DNA from: Rhodospirillaceae bacterium
GTDB taxonomy: Bacteria > Pseudomonadota > Alphaproteobacteria > Kiloniellales > DSM-21159
Direction: 5' to 3'
Assembly (NCBI GenBank): GCA_006969625.1
Contig: CP030885.1
Span: forward strand, 4,537,430-4,601,429
DNA length: 64,000 nt
Below the pieces are notes generated by a model, which saw only the letters and a list, made by a program, of their open reading frames with translations, searched no databases and was not told where the DNA came from. The position numbers and the translations under genes were made by a program. Shown here one piece after another: positions 17,646 through 26,701 of this stretch; within the stretch, counting starts at the first letter, position 1; the number at the start of each line of letters is the position of its first letter.

Positions 17646-18857
17646 TCAGGCCGCGTCCTCCAGCGCCTTCACGCCGGGCAGGTCCTTGCCCTCGAGCCAC
17701 TCCAGGAAGGCGCCGCCGGCGCTGCTGACGTAGGAGAGATCGTCGAGCACCTGGGCGCCGGCGAGGGCGGCCACGGTGTCGCCGCCGCCGGCGACGCTCA
17801 GCAGGCGGCCCTGGCGGGTGTAGTCGGCCACCGCCTTGGCGACCAGGTTGGTGCCGGTCTCGAAGGGCGGCACCTCGAAGGCGCCGAGCGGGCCGTTCCA
17901 GACCAGGGTCTTGGCGTGGCCCAGGCGGTTGACGATGTGCTCGGCCGTCGCCGGACCGACGTCCAGGATCATCCGGTCGGCCGGCACGTCCTTGATCGAC
18001 ACGGTCTCGTAGGGTGCGTTCGGCGTCAGCGCGTGCGCCACCAGCGCGTCGGTCGGCAGCACGATGTCGCAGTCGGCCGCCTTGGCCTTCCTGACGATCT
18101 TCTCGACCGTGCCGGCCATCTCCTTCTCGCAGAGGCTGGCGCCGACGTCGACGCCGAGGGCGTGCAGGAAGGTGTTGGCCATACCGCCGCCGACGATCAG
18201 CATGTCGACCTTGTCGATCAGGTTGCCCAGCAGGTCGAGCTTGGTGGAGACCTTGGCGCCGCCGACGATGGCGGCGACCGGGCGCTCGGGATGCTCCAGC
18301 GCCCTGCCCAGCGCCTCCAGCTCCTCCTGCATCAGGCGCCCGGCGGCGGCCGGCAGGCGGCGGGCCAGCGCCTCGACGCTGGCGTGCGCGCGGTGGGCGG
18401 CGGAGAAGGCGTCGTCGACGTAGAGGTCGCCGAGCGCCGCCAGCTTGTGGGAGAAGCCGGCGTCGTTCGCCTCCTCCTCGGCATGGAAGCGCAGGTTCTC
18501 GAGCAGCAGCACCCCGCCGGCCGGCAGCGCGCCGATCGCCTGCTCGGCGGCCGGTCCGACGCAGTCCTCGGCGAAGGCGACGGCGCGCCCCAGGATTTCG
18601 CCGGCCGCGGCAGCGACCGGCTTCAGCGACATCTCCGGGTTCGGCTCGCCCTTCGGCCGGCCGAAGTGGGCGAGCAGCACGACCTTGGCGCCCGCCTCGG
18701 CCAGGAAATCGACGGTCGGCTTGGAGCGTTCGATGCGCGAGGCGTCGCCGACCTGGCCGTCCTTCAGGGGCACGTTGTAGTCGACCCGCACCAGCACGGT
18801 CTTGCCGGACAGGCCGGGGTCGCGGGCCAGGTCGTCGAGCGTCTTGAAGCGGGGCAT
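17646..18857 (-). CDS. pgk: Phosphoglycerate kinase
   Basis: This is a 403-residue PGK. N-domain features are [21 protein letters not shown] and the [10 protein letters not shown] segment; the C-domain has [21 protein letters not shown] and the nucleotide-binding GGGDTVAAL. It interconverts 1,3-bisphosphoglycerate and 3-phosphoglycerate with ATP formation. ATG at 18857 follows GGGAGGACC; an upstream in-frame start would add a non-conserved 23 residues. No gap gene is adjacent. Confidence 0.96.
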   Translation of the reverse strand: MPRFKTLDDLARDPGLSGKTVLVRVDYNVPLKDGQVGDASRIERSKPTVDFLAEAGAKVVLLAHFGRPKGEPNPEMSLKPVAAAAGEILGRAVAFAEDCVGPAAEQAIGALPAGGVLLLENLRFHAEEEANDAGFSHKLAALGDLYVDDAFSAAHRAHASVEALARRLPAAAGRLMQEELEALGRALEHPERPVAAIVGGAKVSTKLDLLGNLIDKVDMLIVGGGMANTFLHALGVDVGASLCEKEMAGTVEKIVRKAKAADCDIVLPTDALVAHALTPNAPYETVSIKDVPADRMILDVGPATAEHIVNRLGHAKTLVWNGPLGAFEVPPFETGTNLVAKAVADYTRQGRLLSVAGGGDTVAALAGAQVLDDLSYVSSAGGAFLEWLEGKDLPGVKALEDAA

Positions 18858-19037
18858 GCCGCGCGGTCCTCCCTGATCGGTCTCGTCGCTGCCGGATAAA
18901 CCCGTGACCGCACGCCCTTGCGCCATCGCAAGGCCGCAGGGCGCCGGGCCGTGCTAGCGCTGATGTGATAGCGAATCGCTCGGCCGCCCGCCACCCGGCG
19001 GCGCCATGCCGGACAACGCCTTAGAAGGGATGCCGCG

Positions 19038-20120
19038 TTGCGCACCCTGCTCGCCCTGCTTCTGCTGGCGCTTGCCGCCGCCGGCGGCTGGTTCTGGTGG
19101 TCGCAGCGGCCGCCGGCGGTGACGCTGGTGACGCCGCAGCGCGGGCCCGCGGTCGAGGCGGTCTATGCCACCGGCGAGGTACATCCGACCCGCGAGGCGG
19201 AGATCGCCTCGACCGAGACCGGACGCATCCGCGACTACCCGATCGACGAAGGGCAGGCGGTGCTGTCCGGCGATGTGCTGGTGCGCCTGGACGACCTGAC
19301 GGCGCGCGCCGACCTGCAGGCGCTGCGGGCGCGCGTCGACTTCCTGGAGAGCGACCTGCAGCGCGCCCGCCAGCTCCTGGTCGGCGGCCACATCTCGCAG
19401 CAGGGCTACGACCTGAAGAAGAGCGAGCTCGACCAGGCCCAGGCGGCGGCCGAGGCCCAGCGCCAGCGGCTGCTCGACCTGACCCTGGTGGCGCCCTTCG
19501 ACGCCATCGTGCTGCGTACCGAGTACGAGGTCGGGGAGGTGGTGCAACCCGGCGACGTGCTGATCTGGCTGGGCAGCGACAAGCCCTATTGGATCGAGGC
19601 ACAGGTCGACGAGGAGGACATCCCGCGGGTCTCGCTCGGCCAGACGGTGCTGATCAAGGCCGACGCCTTTCCCGGCGCCGACCTGCGCGCGCGCGTTGCC
19701 GAGATCACGCCCTTGGGCGACCCCGTCAACAAGCAGTACCGGGTGCGGCTGATCCTGCCGGAGACCTCGCCGTTGATGCTCGGCATGACGGTCGAGGCCA
19801 ACATCGTCACCCGGCGTACGGAGGACGCGCTGCTGGTGCCGGAGACGGCGCTGGTCGGCGGGCGCGCGCGGCCCGCCCTCTTCGTCGCCGAGCCGGACGG
19901 CGAGACGATCCTGGCGCGGCGCCGCGACGTCAGCCTGGGCGTCTACGGCGGCGGCCTGGTCGAGGTGCTGCGCGGGCTGGAGCCGGATGCGCAGGTGGTG
20001 GCGGCGCCGCCGGCCGGCCTTGCCGATGGCGATCGCATCCGCATCGGCGGCGCAGGAAAAGCGCCAGGAGAAGCGCCAGGCGAAGCGTCCGGCGCGGCAG
20101 CCGCGGGAGGCGTGCAATGA
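19038..20120 (+). CDS. Periplasmic adaptor (membrane-fusion) protein, MacA/HlyD-like
   Basis: This is a 360-residue adaptor with an N-terminal membrane anchor (TLLALLLLALAAAGGWFWW). The biotinyl-lipoyl halves are ASTETGRIRDYPIDEGQAVLSGDVLVRLDD and LTLVAPFDAIVLRTEYEVGEVVQPGDVL, with a helical hairpin between them. It links an inner-membrane ABC exporter to an outer-membrane channel. The start is TTG at 19038 with GAAGGGA seven bases upstream; no in-frame ATG lies at the N-terminus. The C-terminal tail has short GEAPGEA repeats. Its stop overlaps the permease start. Confidence 0.9.
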   Translation: MRTLLALLLLALAAAGGWFWWSQRPPAVTLVTPQRGPAVEAVYATGEVHPTREAEIASTETGRIRDYPIDEGQAVLSGDVLVRLDDLTARADLQALRARVDFLESDLQRARQLLVGGHISQQGYDLKKSELDQAQAAAEAQRQRLLDLTLVAPFDAIVLRTEYEVGEVVQPGDVLIWLGSDKPYWIEAQVDEEDIPRVSLGQTVLIKADAFPGADLRARVAEITPLGDPVNKQYRVRLILPETSPLMLGMTVEANIVTRRTEDALLVPETALVGGRARPALFVAEPDGETILARRRDVSLGVYGGGLVEVLRGLEPDAQVVAAPPAGLADGDRIRIGGAGKAPGEAPGEASGAAAAGGVQ

Positions 20121-21361
20121 ACCTGCTGGTCGAGATCGCCCTGGGGCACCTGCGCACGCGCCGACGCCAGACCCTGGTCTCGCTGACCGGGGTCGCGCTC
20201 GGCGTCGGCTTCTTCGTCGCGGTGGCGGCGATGATGCAGGGCTTCCAGAGCTACTTCGTCGCCAAGGTGATCGACGTCAGCCCGCACATCCTGGTCAAGG
20301 ACGAGGTGCGGGTACCGCCGGTGCAGCCGGTCGAGGCGGCCTACCCTGGCGGCGCCGTGCGGCTGCTCGGGCTGAAGCCGGAGGAGGAGCTGCGCGGCAT
20401 CAAGAACGGCCTGGCGCGGGTCGCCGAGCTGGACCGCCTGGAGGGCGTGGCCGCCGCCCCGGTGCTGAGCGGCCAGATGATCCTGCGCTACGGCTCGCGC
20501 GACGTCTCGGCCCAGATCCTCGGCATCGAGCCCGAGGGCCAGCGCCGCGTCTCCAACCTGGAGCGCGACATGACGGCGGGCGAGCTGGACGACCTCTTCG
20601 CCACCGCCAACGGGATCGTGCTCGGCGCCGGGCTGGCCGAACGGCTGGGCGCCGAGCGCGGCGACACCGTCACCGCGCTGTCCACCGCCGGTGTGGTGAT
20701 GAACATGAAGGTGGTCGGGCTCTACGAGACCGGCATCACCGAAATGGACAACGCCCAGTCCTACGCCCTGCTGAAGAAGGTGCAGGTGCTGGAGGACCGG
20801 CCCAACGTGGTCGACCAGATCCGCCTGCGCCTGGCCGACGTCGACCGCGCGGAAGGCCTGGCGCGGCGGATCGAGCAGCGCTTCGGCTACCGCACCGAGT
20901 CCTGGCAGGAGCAGAACCAGAACGTGCTCGGCCTCTTCGTCGTCCAGAACGCCATCATGTACTCCACCACCGGCGCCATACTGGTGGTCGCCGCCTTCGG
21001 CATCTTCAACATCGTCTCGACCGTGGTGCTGGAGAAGGTGCGCGACATCGCCATCCTGAAATCGCTCGGCTTCGATTCGCGCGACGTCGAGCGGGTCTTC
21101 GTGATGGAAGGGCTGCTGGTCGGCCTGGCCGGCATGCTGGTCGGCTGGGGGCTGGGCTGGCTGCTGATCGAGCTGCTGGCGAGCGTGCGCTTCGACATCG
21201 AGGGCTTCGTCAAGTCGGAGGGATTCAAGCTCAACCGCAGCTTCCTCAACTACGCGCTGGCCGGGGCCGCCGCCGTCGTGGCGGCGACCCTGGCCGCCTG
21301 GCTGCCGGCGCGCAAGGCGGCGCGGGTCGACCCGGTGGAGATCGTTCGTGGCGCCGCCTGA
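20117..21361 (+). CDS. ABC transporter permease, MacB/FtsX-like
   Basis: This is a 414-residue permease of the MacB/LolE type: one N-terminal helix (TLVSLTGVALGVGFFVAVAAMM), a large periplasmic domain, then three C-terminal helices (about 280-400). DIAILKSLGFDSRDVERVFVMEG is the FtsX-family coupling segment. ATG at 20117 overlaps the adaptor stop (ATGA) after GGGAGG. With the adaptor and ATPase it would form a MacAB-like or DevBCA-like exporter. No outer-membrane TolC protein is nearby, and the cargo is unknown. Confidence 0.9.
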   Translation: MNLLVEIALGHLRTRRRQTLVSLTGVALGVGFFVAVAAMMQGFQSYFVAKVIDVSPHILVKDEVRVPPVQPVEAAYPGGAVRLLGLKPEEELRGIKNGLARVAELDRLEGVAAAPVLSGQMILRYGSRDVSAQILGIEPEGQRRVSNLERDMTAGELDDLFATANGIVLGAGLAERLGAERGDTVTALSTAGVVMNMKVVGLYETGITEMDNAQSYALLKKVQVLEDRPNVVDQIRLRLADVDRAEGLARRIEQRFGYRTESWQEQNQNVLGLFVVQNAIMYSTTGAILVVAAFGIFNIVSTVVLEKVRDIAILKSLGFDSRDVERVFVMEGLLVGLAGMLVGWGLGWLLIELLASVRFDIEGFVKSEGFKLNRSFLNYALAGAAAVVAATLAAWLPARKAARVDPVEIVRGAA

Positions 21362-22097
21362 ATCTGCCACCACGGCGGACCCCTTCGCGGCCGCCAAGCC
21401 GGATACCGGTCCGCTGCTGCGCGCCGAGCGGGCGACGCGGGTGCTGAGCGGGCCGAAGGCCGGCGCCGTGCCGGTGACCCTGGTCGAGGACATCGACCTG
21501 ACCGTCGGGCGTGGCGAGTTCCTCGCCATCACCGGCCCCAGCGGCTCCGGCAAGTCCTCGCTGCTCTACCTGCTCGGCCTGCTCGACCGGCCGACGCGCG
21601 GCGAGGTCTACCTGGACGGCCAGCCGACGCGCGAGCTGAGCGACGCAAAGCGGGCGCGTCTGCGGCTGGAGAAGCTGGGTTTCGTCTTCCAGTTCCACTT
21701 CCTGCTGCCGGAGTTCGATTCCCTGCACAACGTCACCCTGCCGCTGCGCAAGCTCGGCCGGCTGGCGGCGCGCGACATCGACGCCCGCGGACTGCTGCTG
21801 CTGCGCGAGCTGGGCCTGGAGGACTGCGCGCGCAAGCACCCCTTCCAGCTCTCGGGCGGCCAGCGCCAGCGCGTTGCCGTCGCCCGTGCGCTGGCCAACG
21901 ACCCCGAGGCGATCCTGGCCGACGAGCCGACCGGCAACCTCGATACGCACAACGCGGCCACGGTGTTCGACATCTTCGCGCATCTGGCGGGCGAGCACGG
22001 CCGCAGCGTCGTCGTCGTCACCCACGACCAGGACCTGGCGGCGCGCTGCCACCGCCGCGTGGTGCTGGTCGACGGCCGGATCGTGGACCAGGGGTGA
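21348..22097 (+). CDS. ABC transporter ATPase, LolD/MacB-like
   Basis: This is a 249-residue ATPase with Walker A GPSGSGKSS, signature LSGGQRQRVAVARAL, Walker B AILADEPTGNLD and switch histidine VVVTHDQDLA. The Q-loop region (FVFQFHFLLPEFDSLHNVTLP) fits the MacB/LolD clade. GTG at 21348 overlaps the permease gene by 14 bases, so all three exporter genes are tightly coupled. The first 25 residues are a variable extension. Confidence 0.92.
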   Translation: MAPPESATTADPFAAAKPDTGPLLRAERATRVLSGPKAGAVPVTLVEDIDLTVGRGEFLAITGPSGSGKSSLLYLLGLLDRPTRGEVYLDGQPTRELSDAKRARLRLEKLGFVFQFHFLLPEFDSLHNVTLPLRKLGRLAARDIDARGLLLLRELGLEDCARKHPFQLSGGQRQRVAVARALANDPEAILADEPTGNLDTHNAATVFDIFAHLAGEHGRSVVVVTHDQDLAARCHRRVVLVDGRIVDQG

Positions 22098-22110
22098 GGA
22101 AGAGCGGCGC

Positions 22111-22989
22111 TTAGGCCCGGTCGCGCGCCAGCCGCTCCAGCACGCGGGCGGCGGGCTCGGCCCGCGGCCGCCAGGCGAAGTCGCGCAGCGCGCGGCCGGC
22201 GTCGACCCAGAGGTCGCGGGCGAAACCGGCGGCGATGCGGCCCTCGTCGGCGATCAGGTCGGCAACGTGCAGGATGTGCCGGCCCAGCCGTCGGCCGAGG
22301 CCGCGCTCGACCGCCTGCGCCAGGTCTTCCTGCGGCGTCCCGGGTTCGGCGGCGGCGAACCACTGGCCGCCGGGGGCGCCGCGCTCCAGCACCTCGGCGT
22401 AGAGGCGGCCCAGGTCGTCGGCCTCGACCAGCGGCCAGCGCACGTGCGGGCCGCCGGCGATCGGCACGGTGCCGCTGGCCAGCATGGCCGGGTCGAGCAG
22501 GCGCTCGAGCAGGGCGCCGTCGCGCCGCCAGACCGCGGCCGGGTGGACGATCCGCCCGCCCGCTGCGTGGATGTGCGCCAGCAGCGCCGGTGCCCACTCG
22601 AAGCCGGGGGTGGGGTCGTGCGGCGCGCTCTCGTCGTGCGGCTGCGGGCCGGCCGCCGGATAGAGCCAGATGCCGCCGGTTGCCACATACGGCTTGCCGG
22701 CGATGGCGAAGCCGGGCAGCAGCCGCTCGGCGACCGCCGTCTCGACCGCGCCCATCTCCTCGTCGAAGGTGCCGCCGGCGTTGATCAGGCCGTCGCAGGC
22801 CAGCGCCGCCGCGACCCAGCCGTCCGGCGCGCGCAGGTCGCCGGGTACCGGCTCGACGCCGGCCGCCGTCAGCTTGTCCGCCGTGGCTTCGGTACGCGAA
22901 AGCCCGAGGACACGGTGTCCCCGGGCCTTCAGGGCCTTGGCGATGCCGGCGCCGATCAGGCCGCTGGCGCCGAGAAGGAAGACCTGCAT
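22111..22989 (-). CDS. NAD(P)-dependent epimerase/dehydratase-like protein
   Basis: This is a 292-residue extended Rossmann-fold protein. The nucleotide-binding motif GASGLIGAGIA is at residues 8-18. The usual catalytic YxxxK is not evident; the corresponding region has WLYPAAGPQPHDESAP. It resembles atypical SDRs annotated as NAD-dependent epimerases of unknown substrate. It runs convergent to the exporter operon and follows the DUF3501 gene in the same direction, 27 bases away. Confidence 0.72.
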   Translation of the reverse strand: MQVFLLGASGLIGAGIAKALKARGHRVLGLSRTEATADKLTAAGVEPVPGDLRAPDGWVAAALACDGLINAGGTFDEEMGAVETAVAERLLPGFAIAGKPYVATGGIWLYPAAGPQPHDESAPHDPTPGFEWAPALLAHIHAAGGRIVHPAAVWRRDGALLERLLDPAMLASGTVPIAGGPHVRWPLVEADDLGRLYAEVLERGAPGGQWFAAAEPGTPQEDLAQAVERGLGRRLGRHILHVADLIADEGRIAAGFARDLWVDAGRALRDFAWRPRAEPAARVLERLARDRA

Positions 22990-23016
22990 GGCGCCCGGTC
23001 CCCCGCGTGCGGCGGT

Positions 23017-23616
23017 CTAGGCGAGGTCGCCGGCCAGGGCGGCGCGCGTCTCTTCGCTCATCACCGCCATGTGGCCGTACTGCGGGTGGGTGAAGCCGAG
23101 CGTGACCTTGGCGCCGGGCCGCTTCAGCGCCTCGGCCTGGGCGTCGGCGAAGGGGAAGTGGATGAACTGCACCGAGCTCGCCTTGCCCTCGGCGCTGGTG
23201 CGGTCGACGTCCTCCTCCGGCGTGCCGACGATGCGCTCGGCGCCTTCGATGTCGAGGAAAGCGGTCTCCTCGACGCCGCCCAGCTTCGACAGGAAGGCCT
23301 TGCGGCGCACCGGATCGTCGATCTCGAACATCACCGTGGCGATCAGCTCGCGGCCCTGGGGGATCAGCGGGTTGTAGGCGGCCAGTTCGTCGGGGATCTG
23401 CTCTTCGCCGCCCTTTTCGATGTAGAGCATCTCGTGGATCTGGTGCCACATGGTCTCGTAGTTCTCGAAGTAGAAGGTGCAGACCGGCCCGACATCGATC
23501 CGGCGGTGGCGCTTGACCTCCACCAGCTTCTTGCGGCGCTCCTTGCGCTCGGCCTCGTACTCGCTCATCGGCATGATGTCGGCGCGTTCGATGCGCCGCT
23601 TCTCGACACTCATCAT
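23017..23616 (-). CDS. DUF3501 family protein
   Basis: This is a 199-residue protein. The YEAERKERRKKLVEVKRHRRIDVGPVCTFYFENYETMWHQIHEML segment is characteristic of DUF3501, as is the C-terminal FTHPQYGHMAVMS. Members are consistently found beside rubrerythrin and a heterodisulfide-reductase-like Fe-S protein, as here; the function is unknown. ATG at 23616 (or 23613) follows GAAAGGAG; an upstream start would add six residues across that site. Confidence 0.85.
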   Translation of the reverse strand: MMSVEKRRIERADIMPMSEYEAERKERRKKLVEVKRHRRIDVGPVCTFYFENYETMWHQIHEMLYIEKGGEEQIPDELAAYNPLIPQGRELIATVMFEIDDPVRRKAFLSKLGGVEETAFLDIEGAERIVGTPEEDVDRTSAEGKASSVQFIHFPFADAQAEALKRPGAKVTLGFTHPQYGHMAVMSEETRAALAGDLA

Positions 23617-23643
23617 GGTCGCTCCTTTCGGCACTGAGTCGGT

Positions 23644-25011
23644 TTAGCGGTCCAGCGCGAAGCCGTAGGCCTTGGCGAACAGCTCGATCGGGTGGCGCGC
23701 CTTCTCGGCCGTCGGCTGCGGCCCCTCGGGACTGTCGGCGGCCAGCTTGGCCATGCCCTGCTGGATGTGCAGGCCGGCCAGCGGGCATTCGCTGGAGACG
23801 TACTTCTTCTCCGCCTTCAGGGCGTCGCGCATGGCCGGCTTGCCGACCTTCATCGCCTGGTCGAAGTGCTCGACGCGCACGCCCCACGAGCCGCCGTGGC
23901 CGGAGCAGCGCGGCAGCATCTTGACGTCCGCCTCGGGGATCAGCTTCATCATGTCGCGCGCCTTCATGCCCATGTTCTGGGCGCGCGCGTGGCAGGCGAT
24001 GTGCAGCGCCACGCCGCCGTCGAGCGGCCCCAGCCCCTCGGCCAGGCCCTCCTTGTTGGCGATGTCCACCACGTACTCGGTGATGTCGAAGGTCGCCTGG
24101 GACAGGCGCTTGACGTCCTCGTCCTCGGGCAGGATCAGCGGCCACTCGAACTTCAGCATCAGCGCGCAGGAGGGGGTGAGCGCGATGACGTCGTAGCCCT
24201 GGTCGATCCAGCCCTTCATCTCGCCGGCGATGCGCTTGGCCTTCTTCGCCGTGTCCTCGATCTTGCCCTGCTCGAGTTGCGGCATGCCGCAGCACTCGGG
24301 GTAGACCACCTGGGTCTCGACGCCGTTCTTGGCCAGCACCTGGCGCGCGGCCGTGCCCGTGCCCGGCTCGTTGAAGTTGACGTAGCAGGTGGCGTAGAGC
24401 ACCGCCTTGCGGCTCTTGGCCGGCGCCTCGGCGTCGACCTCGACGCCGTCGCCGCGCGCCCGCTCCTCGAAGGTGGTGCCGTGGAACTTCGGCAGCCAGG
24501 CCTCGCGGTGGACGTGCGCCAGGCGCTCCATCAGCGGCCGGGTCATGGCATTGTCGGCCTTGGTCACCCAGTTGGCGAGCGCCGGCAGGATGGAGCCCAG
24601 CTTGCCGTTGCGGTCGGTCTTGGTCAGCTCCTCGACCATGCCCGGGTCGCCCTTGCCCTGCTTCTGCTCGGCCGCGCGGTAGCGCAGCATCAAGTGCGGG
24701 AAGTCCAGATCGAACTCGTGCGGCGGCACGTAGGGGCAGCTCACCATGAAGCACATGTCGCAGAGCGTGCAGGCGTCGACGACCTTCTTGTAGTCGGCCT
24801 TGTCGACCGTATCGAGCTCGCCGCTCTCAGACTCGTCGATCAGGTCGAAGAGGATCGGGAAGGAATCGCAGAGGTTGAAGCAGCGGCGGCAGCCGTGGCA
24901 GATGTCGAAGACCCGTTCCAATTCCGGAACGATCTTGTCCATGTCGGCGAAGTCGGGATTCTGCCAGTCGAGCGGGTGCCGCACCGGGGCGTCCAGGCTG
25001 CCTTCGCGCAT
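23644..25011 (-). CDS. Heterodisulfide reductase-like Fe-S protein (GlpC/HdrD type)
   Basis: This is a 455-residue soluble protein. Two cysteine clusters, Cys38/41/44/48 and Cys81/84/87/92, can bind two [4Fe-4S] centres. The C-terminal half has one clear cysteine-rich CCG module (ATCYVNFNEPG...PECCGMPQLEQG) and a second, altered one (ACHARAQNMG...PRCSGHGG), where CCG has become CSG. GlpC/HdrD proteins pass electrons to a partner. Its neighbours are rubrerythrin and DUF3501, so it may feed electrons to peroxide reduction. That link is inferred. Confidence 0.88.
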   Translation of the reverse strand: MREGSLDAPVRHPLDWQNPDFADMDKIVPELERVFDICHGCRRCFNLCDSFPILFDLIDESESGELDTVDKADYKKVVDACTLCDMCFMVSCPYVPPHEFDLDFPHLMLRYRAAEQKQGKGDPGMVEELTKTDRNGKLGSILPALANWVTKADNAMTRPLMERLAHVHREAWLPKFHGTTFEERARGDGVEVDAEAPAKSRKAVLYATCYVNFNEPGTGTAARQVLAKNGVETQVVYPECCGMPQLEQGKIEDTAKKAKRIAGEMKGWIDQGYDVIALTPSCALMLKFEWPLILPEDEDVKRLSQATFDITEYVVDIANKEGLAEGLGPLDGGVALHIACHARAQNMGMKARDMMKLIPEADVKMLPRCSGHGGSWGVRVEHFDQAMKVGKPAMRDALKAEKKYVSSECPLAGLHIQQGMAKLAADSPEGPQPTAEKARHPIELFAKAYGFALDR

Positions 25012-25200
25012 CTCTCGGTCTCTCCTAGCCGCGGATCCTCGCGCGGCCGGCAGCGCACGGCGGCGCGCGGCGCGGGACCCGTCGTTTCAGGACGCGCCGT
25101 CCAGCGGCGGCGTCTGATGTAGCCGTGCGCAGGTCGCGCGGGCGGGGCCGCGGCAGTCTGCCGGCGGGGCCCTGTGCCTGCGGATCCGAGCGTTGGAAAC

Positions 25201-25257
25201 GGCGAAAAAAGAAGCGGGGCGCCGCGCCGCGGAGGTTCCGCAGGGACCGGCGCCCCG
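25201..25257 (-). terminator. Terminator downstream of rubrerythrin
   Basis: Read on the minus strand, a perfect 10-bp stem (CGGGGCGCCG with CGGCGCCCCG) encloses a smaller hairpin and is followed by CTTCTTTTTTCGCC. It lies between the rubrerythrin gene and the Fe-S protein gene, so at least part of the transcription should stop here. Confidence 0.75.
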
Positions 25258-25266
25258 GTCTTCGCC

Positions 25267-25686
25267 TCAGGCCATGGTGTCCAGGGCCTTCTGGAAGCGC
25301 CCGGCGTGGCTCTTCTCGGCCTTCGCCAAGGTCTCGAACCAGTCGGCGATCTCGTCGAAGCCCTCTTCGCGGGCGGTGCGCGCCATGCCCGGGTACATGT
25401 CGGTGTACTCGTGGGTCTCGCCGGCGATGGCCGACTTCAGGTTGGCGCTGGTGTCGCCCATCGGCTCGCCGGTGGCCGGGTCGCCGACCTCCTCGAGGAA
25501 CTGCAGGTGGCCGTGCGCATGGCCGGTCTCGCCCTCGGCGGTCGAGCGGAAGACGGCCGACACGTCGTTGAAGCCCTCGACGTCCGCCTTCTGGGCGAAA
25601 TAGAGGTAGCGACGGTTGGCCATGGATTCGCCGGCGAAGGCGTCCTTCAGGTTCTGCTCGGTCTTGCTGCCCTTGAGGGAAGCCAT
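25267..25686 (-). CDS. Rubrerythrin (erythrin-only diiron protein)
   Basis: This is a 139-residue four-helix ferritin-like protein. Diiron ligands fall in [36 protein letters not shown] and AEKSHAGRF. It lacks the C-terminal rubredoxin CxxC domain and has no cysteine, so it needs an external electron donor to reduce hydrogen peroxide. The Fe-S protein downstream is a candidate donor. An Irr-box-like site lies upstream. ATG at 25686 follows GGGAGAGATC. Confidence 0.9.
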   Translation of the reverse strand: MASLKGSKTEQNLKDAFAGESMANRRYLYFAQKADVEGFNDVSAVFRSTAEGETGHAHGHLQFLEEVGDPATGEPMGDTSANLKSAIAGETHEYTDMYPGMARTAREEGFDEIADWFETLAKAEKSHAGRFQKALDTMA

Positions 25687-25847
25687 GATCTCTCTCCCTT
25701 GACGAAGCTCGCGAAATTCTTCGAAACGGCGCGCGGGCGAGCCCTCAGACCCGACAGGCCGCGCGCCGGCGCAGCGGCGGGACCGTTCGCTTACAGACCG
25801 TCCCGCACAGGCCAGCGATATAGAAGCCAGGGGCCGTCTGTCAATAG

Positions 25848-25863
25848 TTTAGAACTATTCAAA
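25848..25863. promoter_or_regulatory. Irr (ICE-like) box upstream of rubrerythrin
   Basis: TTTAGAACTATTCAAA closely resembles the Irr/ICE palindrome of alphaproteobacteria (TTTAGAA, three bases, TTCTAAA form, recalled from the literature). It sits in a conspicuously AT-rich patch, 162 bases upstream of the rubrerythrin start and just beyond the 3' end of irr. It could place the rubrerythrin unit under iron and heme control. Not tested. Confidence 0.6.
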
Positions 25864-25942
25864 TATTTTTTTCAGGAGATTGTTCGGGCACCGTTTTGCG
25901 AATGCTTCGCAGCCTCGCCCGGGGCCGTGGCAGCGCTGTCGC

Positions 25943-26389
25943 CTAGCGGTCGCGCAGGCGGATGATGACGTCGACGCGCTCGATCTCGGCGCCCTGGGGC
26001 GCCTCCGGGATCTCGGCCAGCCGGACGCTGTCGCCGGGAATGTCCTGCAGCCGGCCAGTGTCCTCGAAGTAGAAATGATGATGGTCGTCGACGTTGGTGT
26101 CGAAATAGGAGCGGCCGGACTCGACCACCACCTCGCGCAGCAGTCCCGCCTCGGTGAACTGGTGCAGCGTGTTGTAGACCGTGGCCAGCGAGACGCGCAC
26201 GTCGGCGGCCATGGCCTCGCCATGGAGCTGCTCGGCGGTGACGTGGCGGTTGCGCACCGCCGCGGCCTGGACGCCATCGCCGCCCGCATCGAACAGGAGC
26301 TTGGCGAGCGCCAGGCGCTGACGGGTCGGCCGCAGGCCGCTGGCCTTCAAGCGGTCGATCAGACGGGTATAGGGCCGAGCATCGGTCAT
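25943..26389 (-). CDS. irr: Irr, iron response regulator (Fur family)
   Basis: This is a 148-residue Fur-superfamily repressor. The HVTAEQLHGEAMAADVRVSLATVYNTLHQFTEAGLLREV region and VDDHHHFYFEDTGRLQDIP (with a histidine-rich heme/metal site) are the hallmarks of Irr. The N-terminal heme-regulatory motif GCPWHD known from Bradyrhizobium is absent, as in many Irr proteins. Irr controls iron and heme genes according to heme supply. ATG at 26389 fits the family N-terminus. The rubrerythrin unit lies downstream in the same direction; fabA is divergent. Confidence 0.92.
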   Translation of the reverse strand: MTDARPYTRLIDRLKASGLRPTRQRLALAKLLFDAGGDGVQAAAVRNRHVTAEQLHGEAMAADVRVSLATVYNTLHQFTEAGLLREVVVESGRSYFDTNVDDHHHFYFEDTGRLQDIPGDSVRLAEIPEAPQGAEIERVDVIIRLRDR

Positions 26390-26701
26390 GCTGCGCAATA
26401 TAAGCGTCATCGTCGCGAGTTGAAGACCCTTGTCATGACCTTATGCAGATTTCTGGAATCGCTCGAAGTCGCATTCGCGGGCCCACGCCACGGCCCTCCG
26501 GCGGCGGCGGCCCGACGCGCTGGACATGAAATTCCCCGGACCTTTCGCGTGGGTTTTCAACGGGCTTGCGGTTGCGTATCGTGAGCGGCGATCCAAGGGG
26601 GCGTGCGTCCGGTGCGCCCGCGGCCACCCGGCCCGGGCTTACGGCCCCGGCGGTCCAGAACACCCTGTAACGCCCTGTCCCACCGCAGTCGAGGCGAACG
26701 C
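26390..26701. promoter_or_regulatory. Divergent irr/fabA intergenic region
   Basis: This is about 310 bases between the irr and fabA start codons. It holds the promoters for both directions, but I find no clear palindromic operator, and no match to the Irr-box-like sequence seen at 25848. The stretch GAAATTCCCCGGACCTTTCGCGTGG and the GC-rich part from 26585 carry no gene-like frame. Confidence 0.4.

Noticed and set aside
19030..19060. ATG at 19030 as start of the adaptor protein
   Set aside because: It is out of frame with the adaptor; TTG at 19038 is the only suitable start near the ribosome site.
21608..24754. 1048-codon minus-strand frame across the exporter ATPase and DUF3501 region
   Set aside because: It crosses several well-supported genes in another frame and encodes an Arg/Ala/Gly-rich product.
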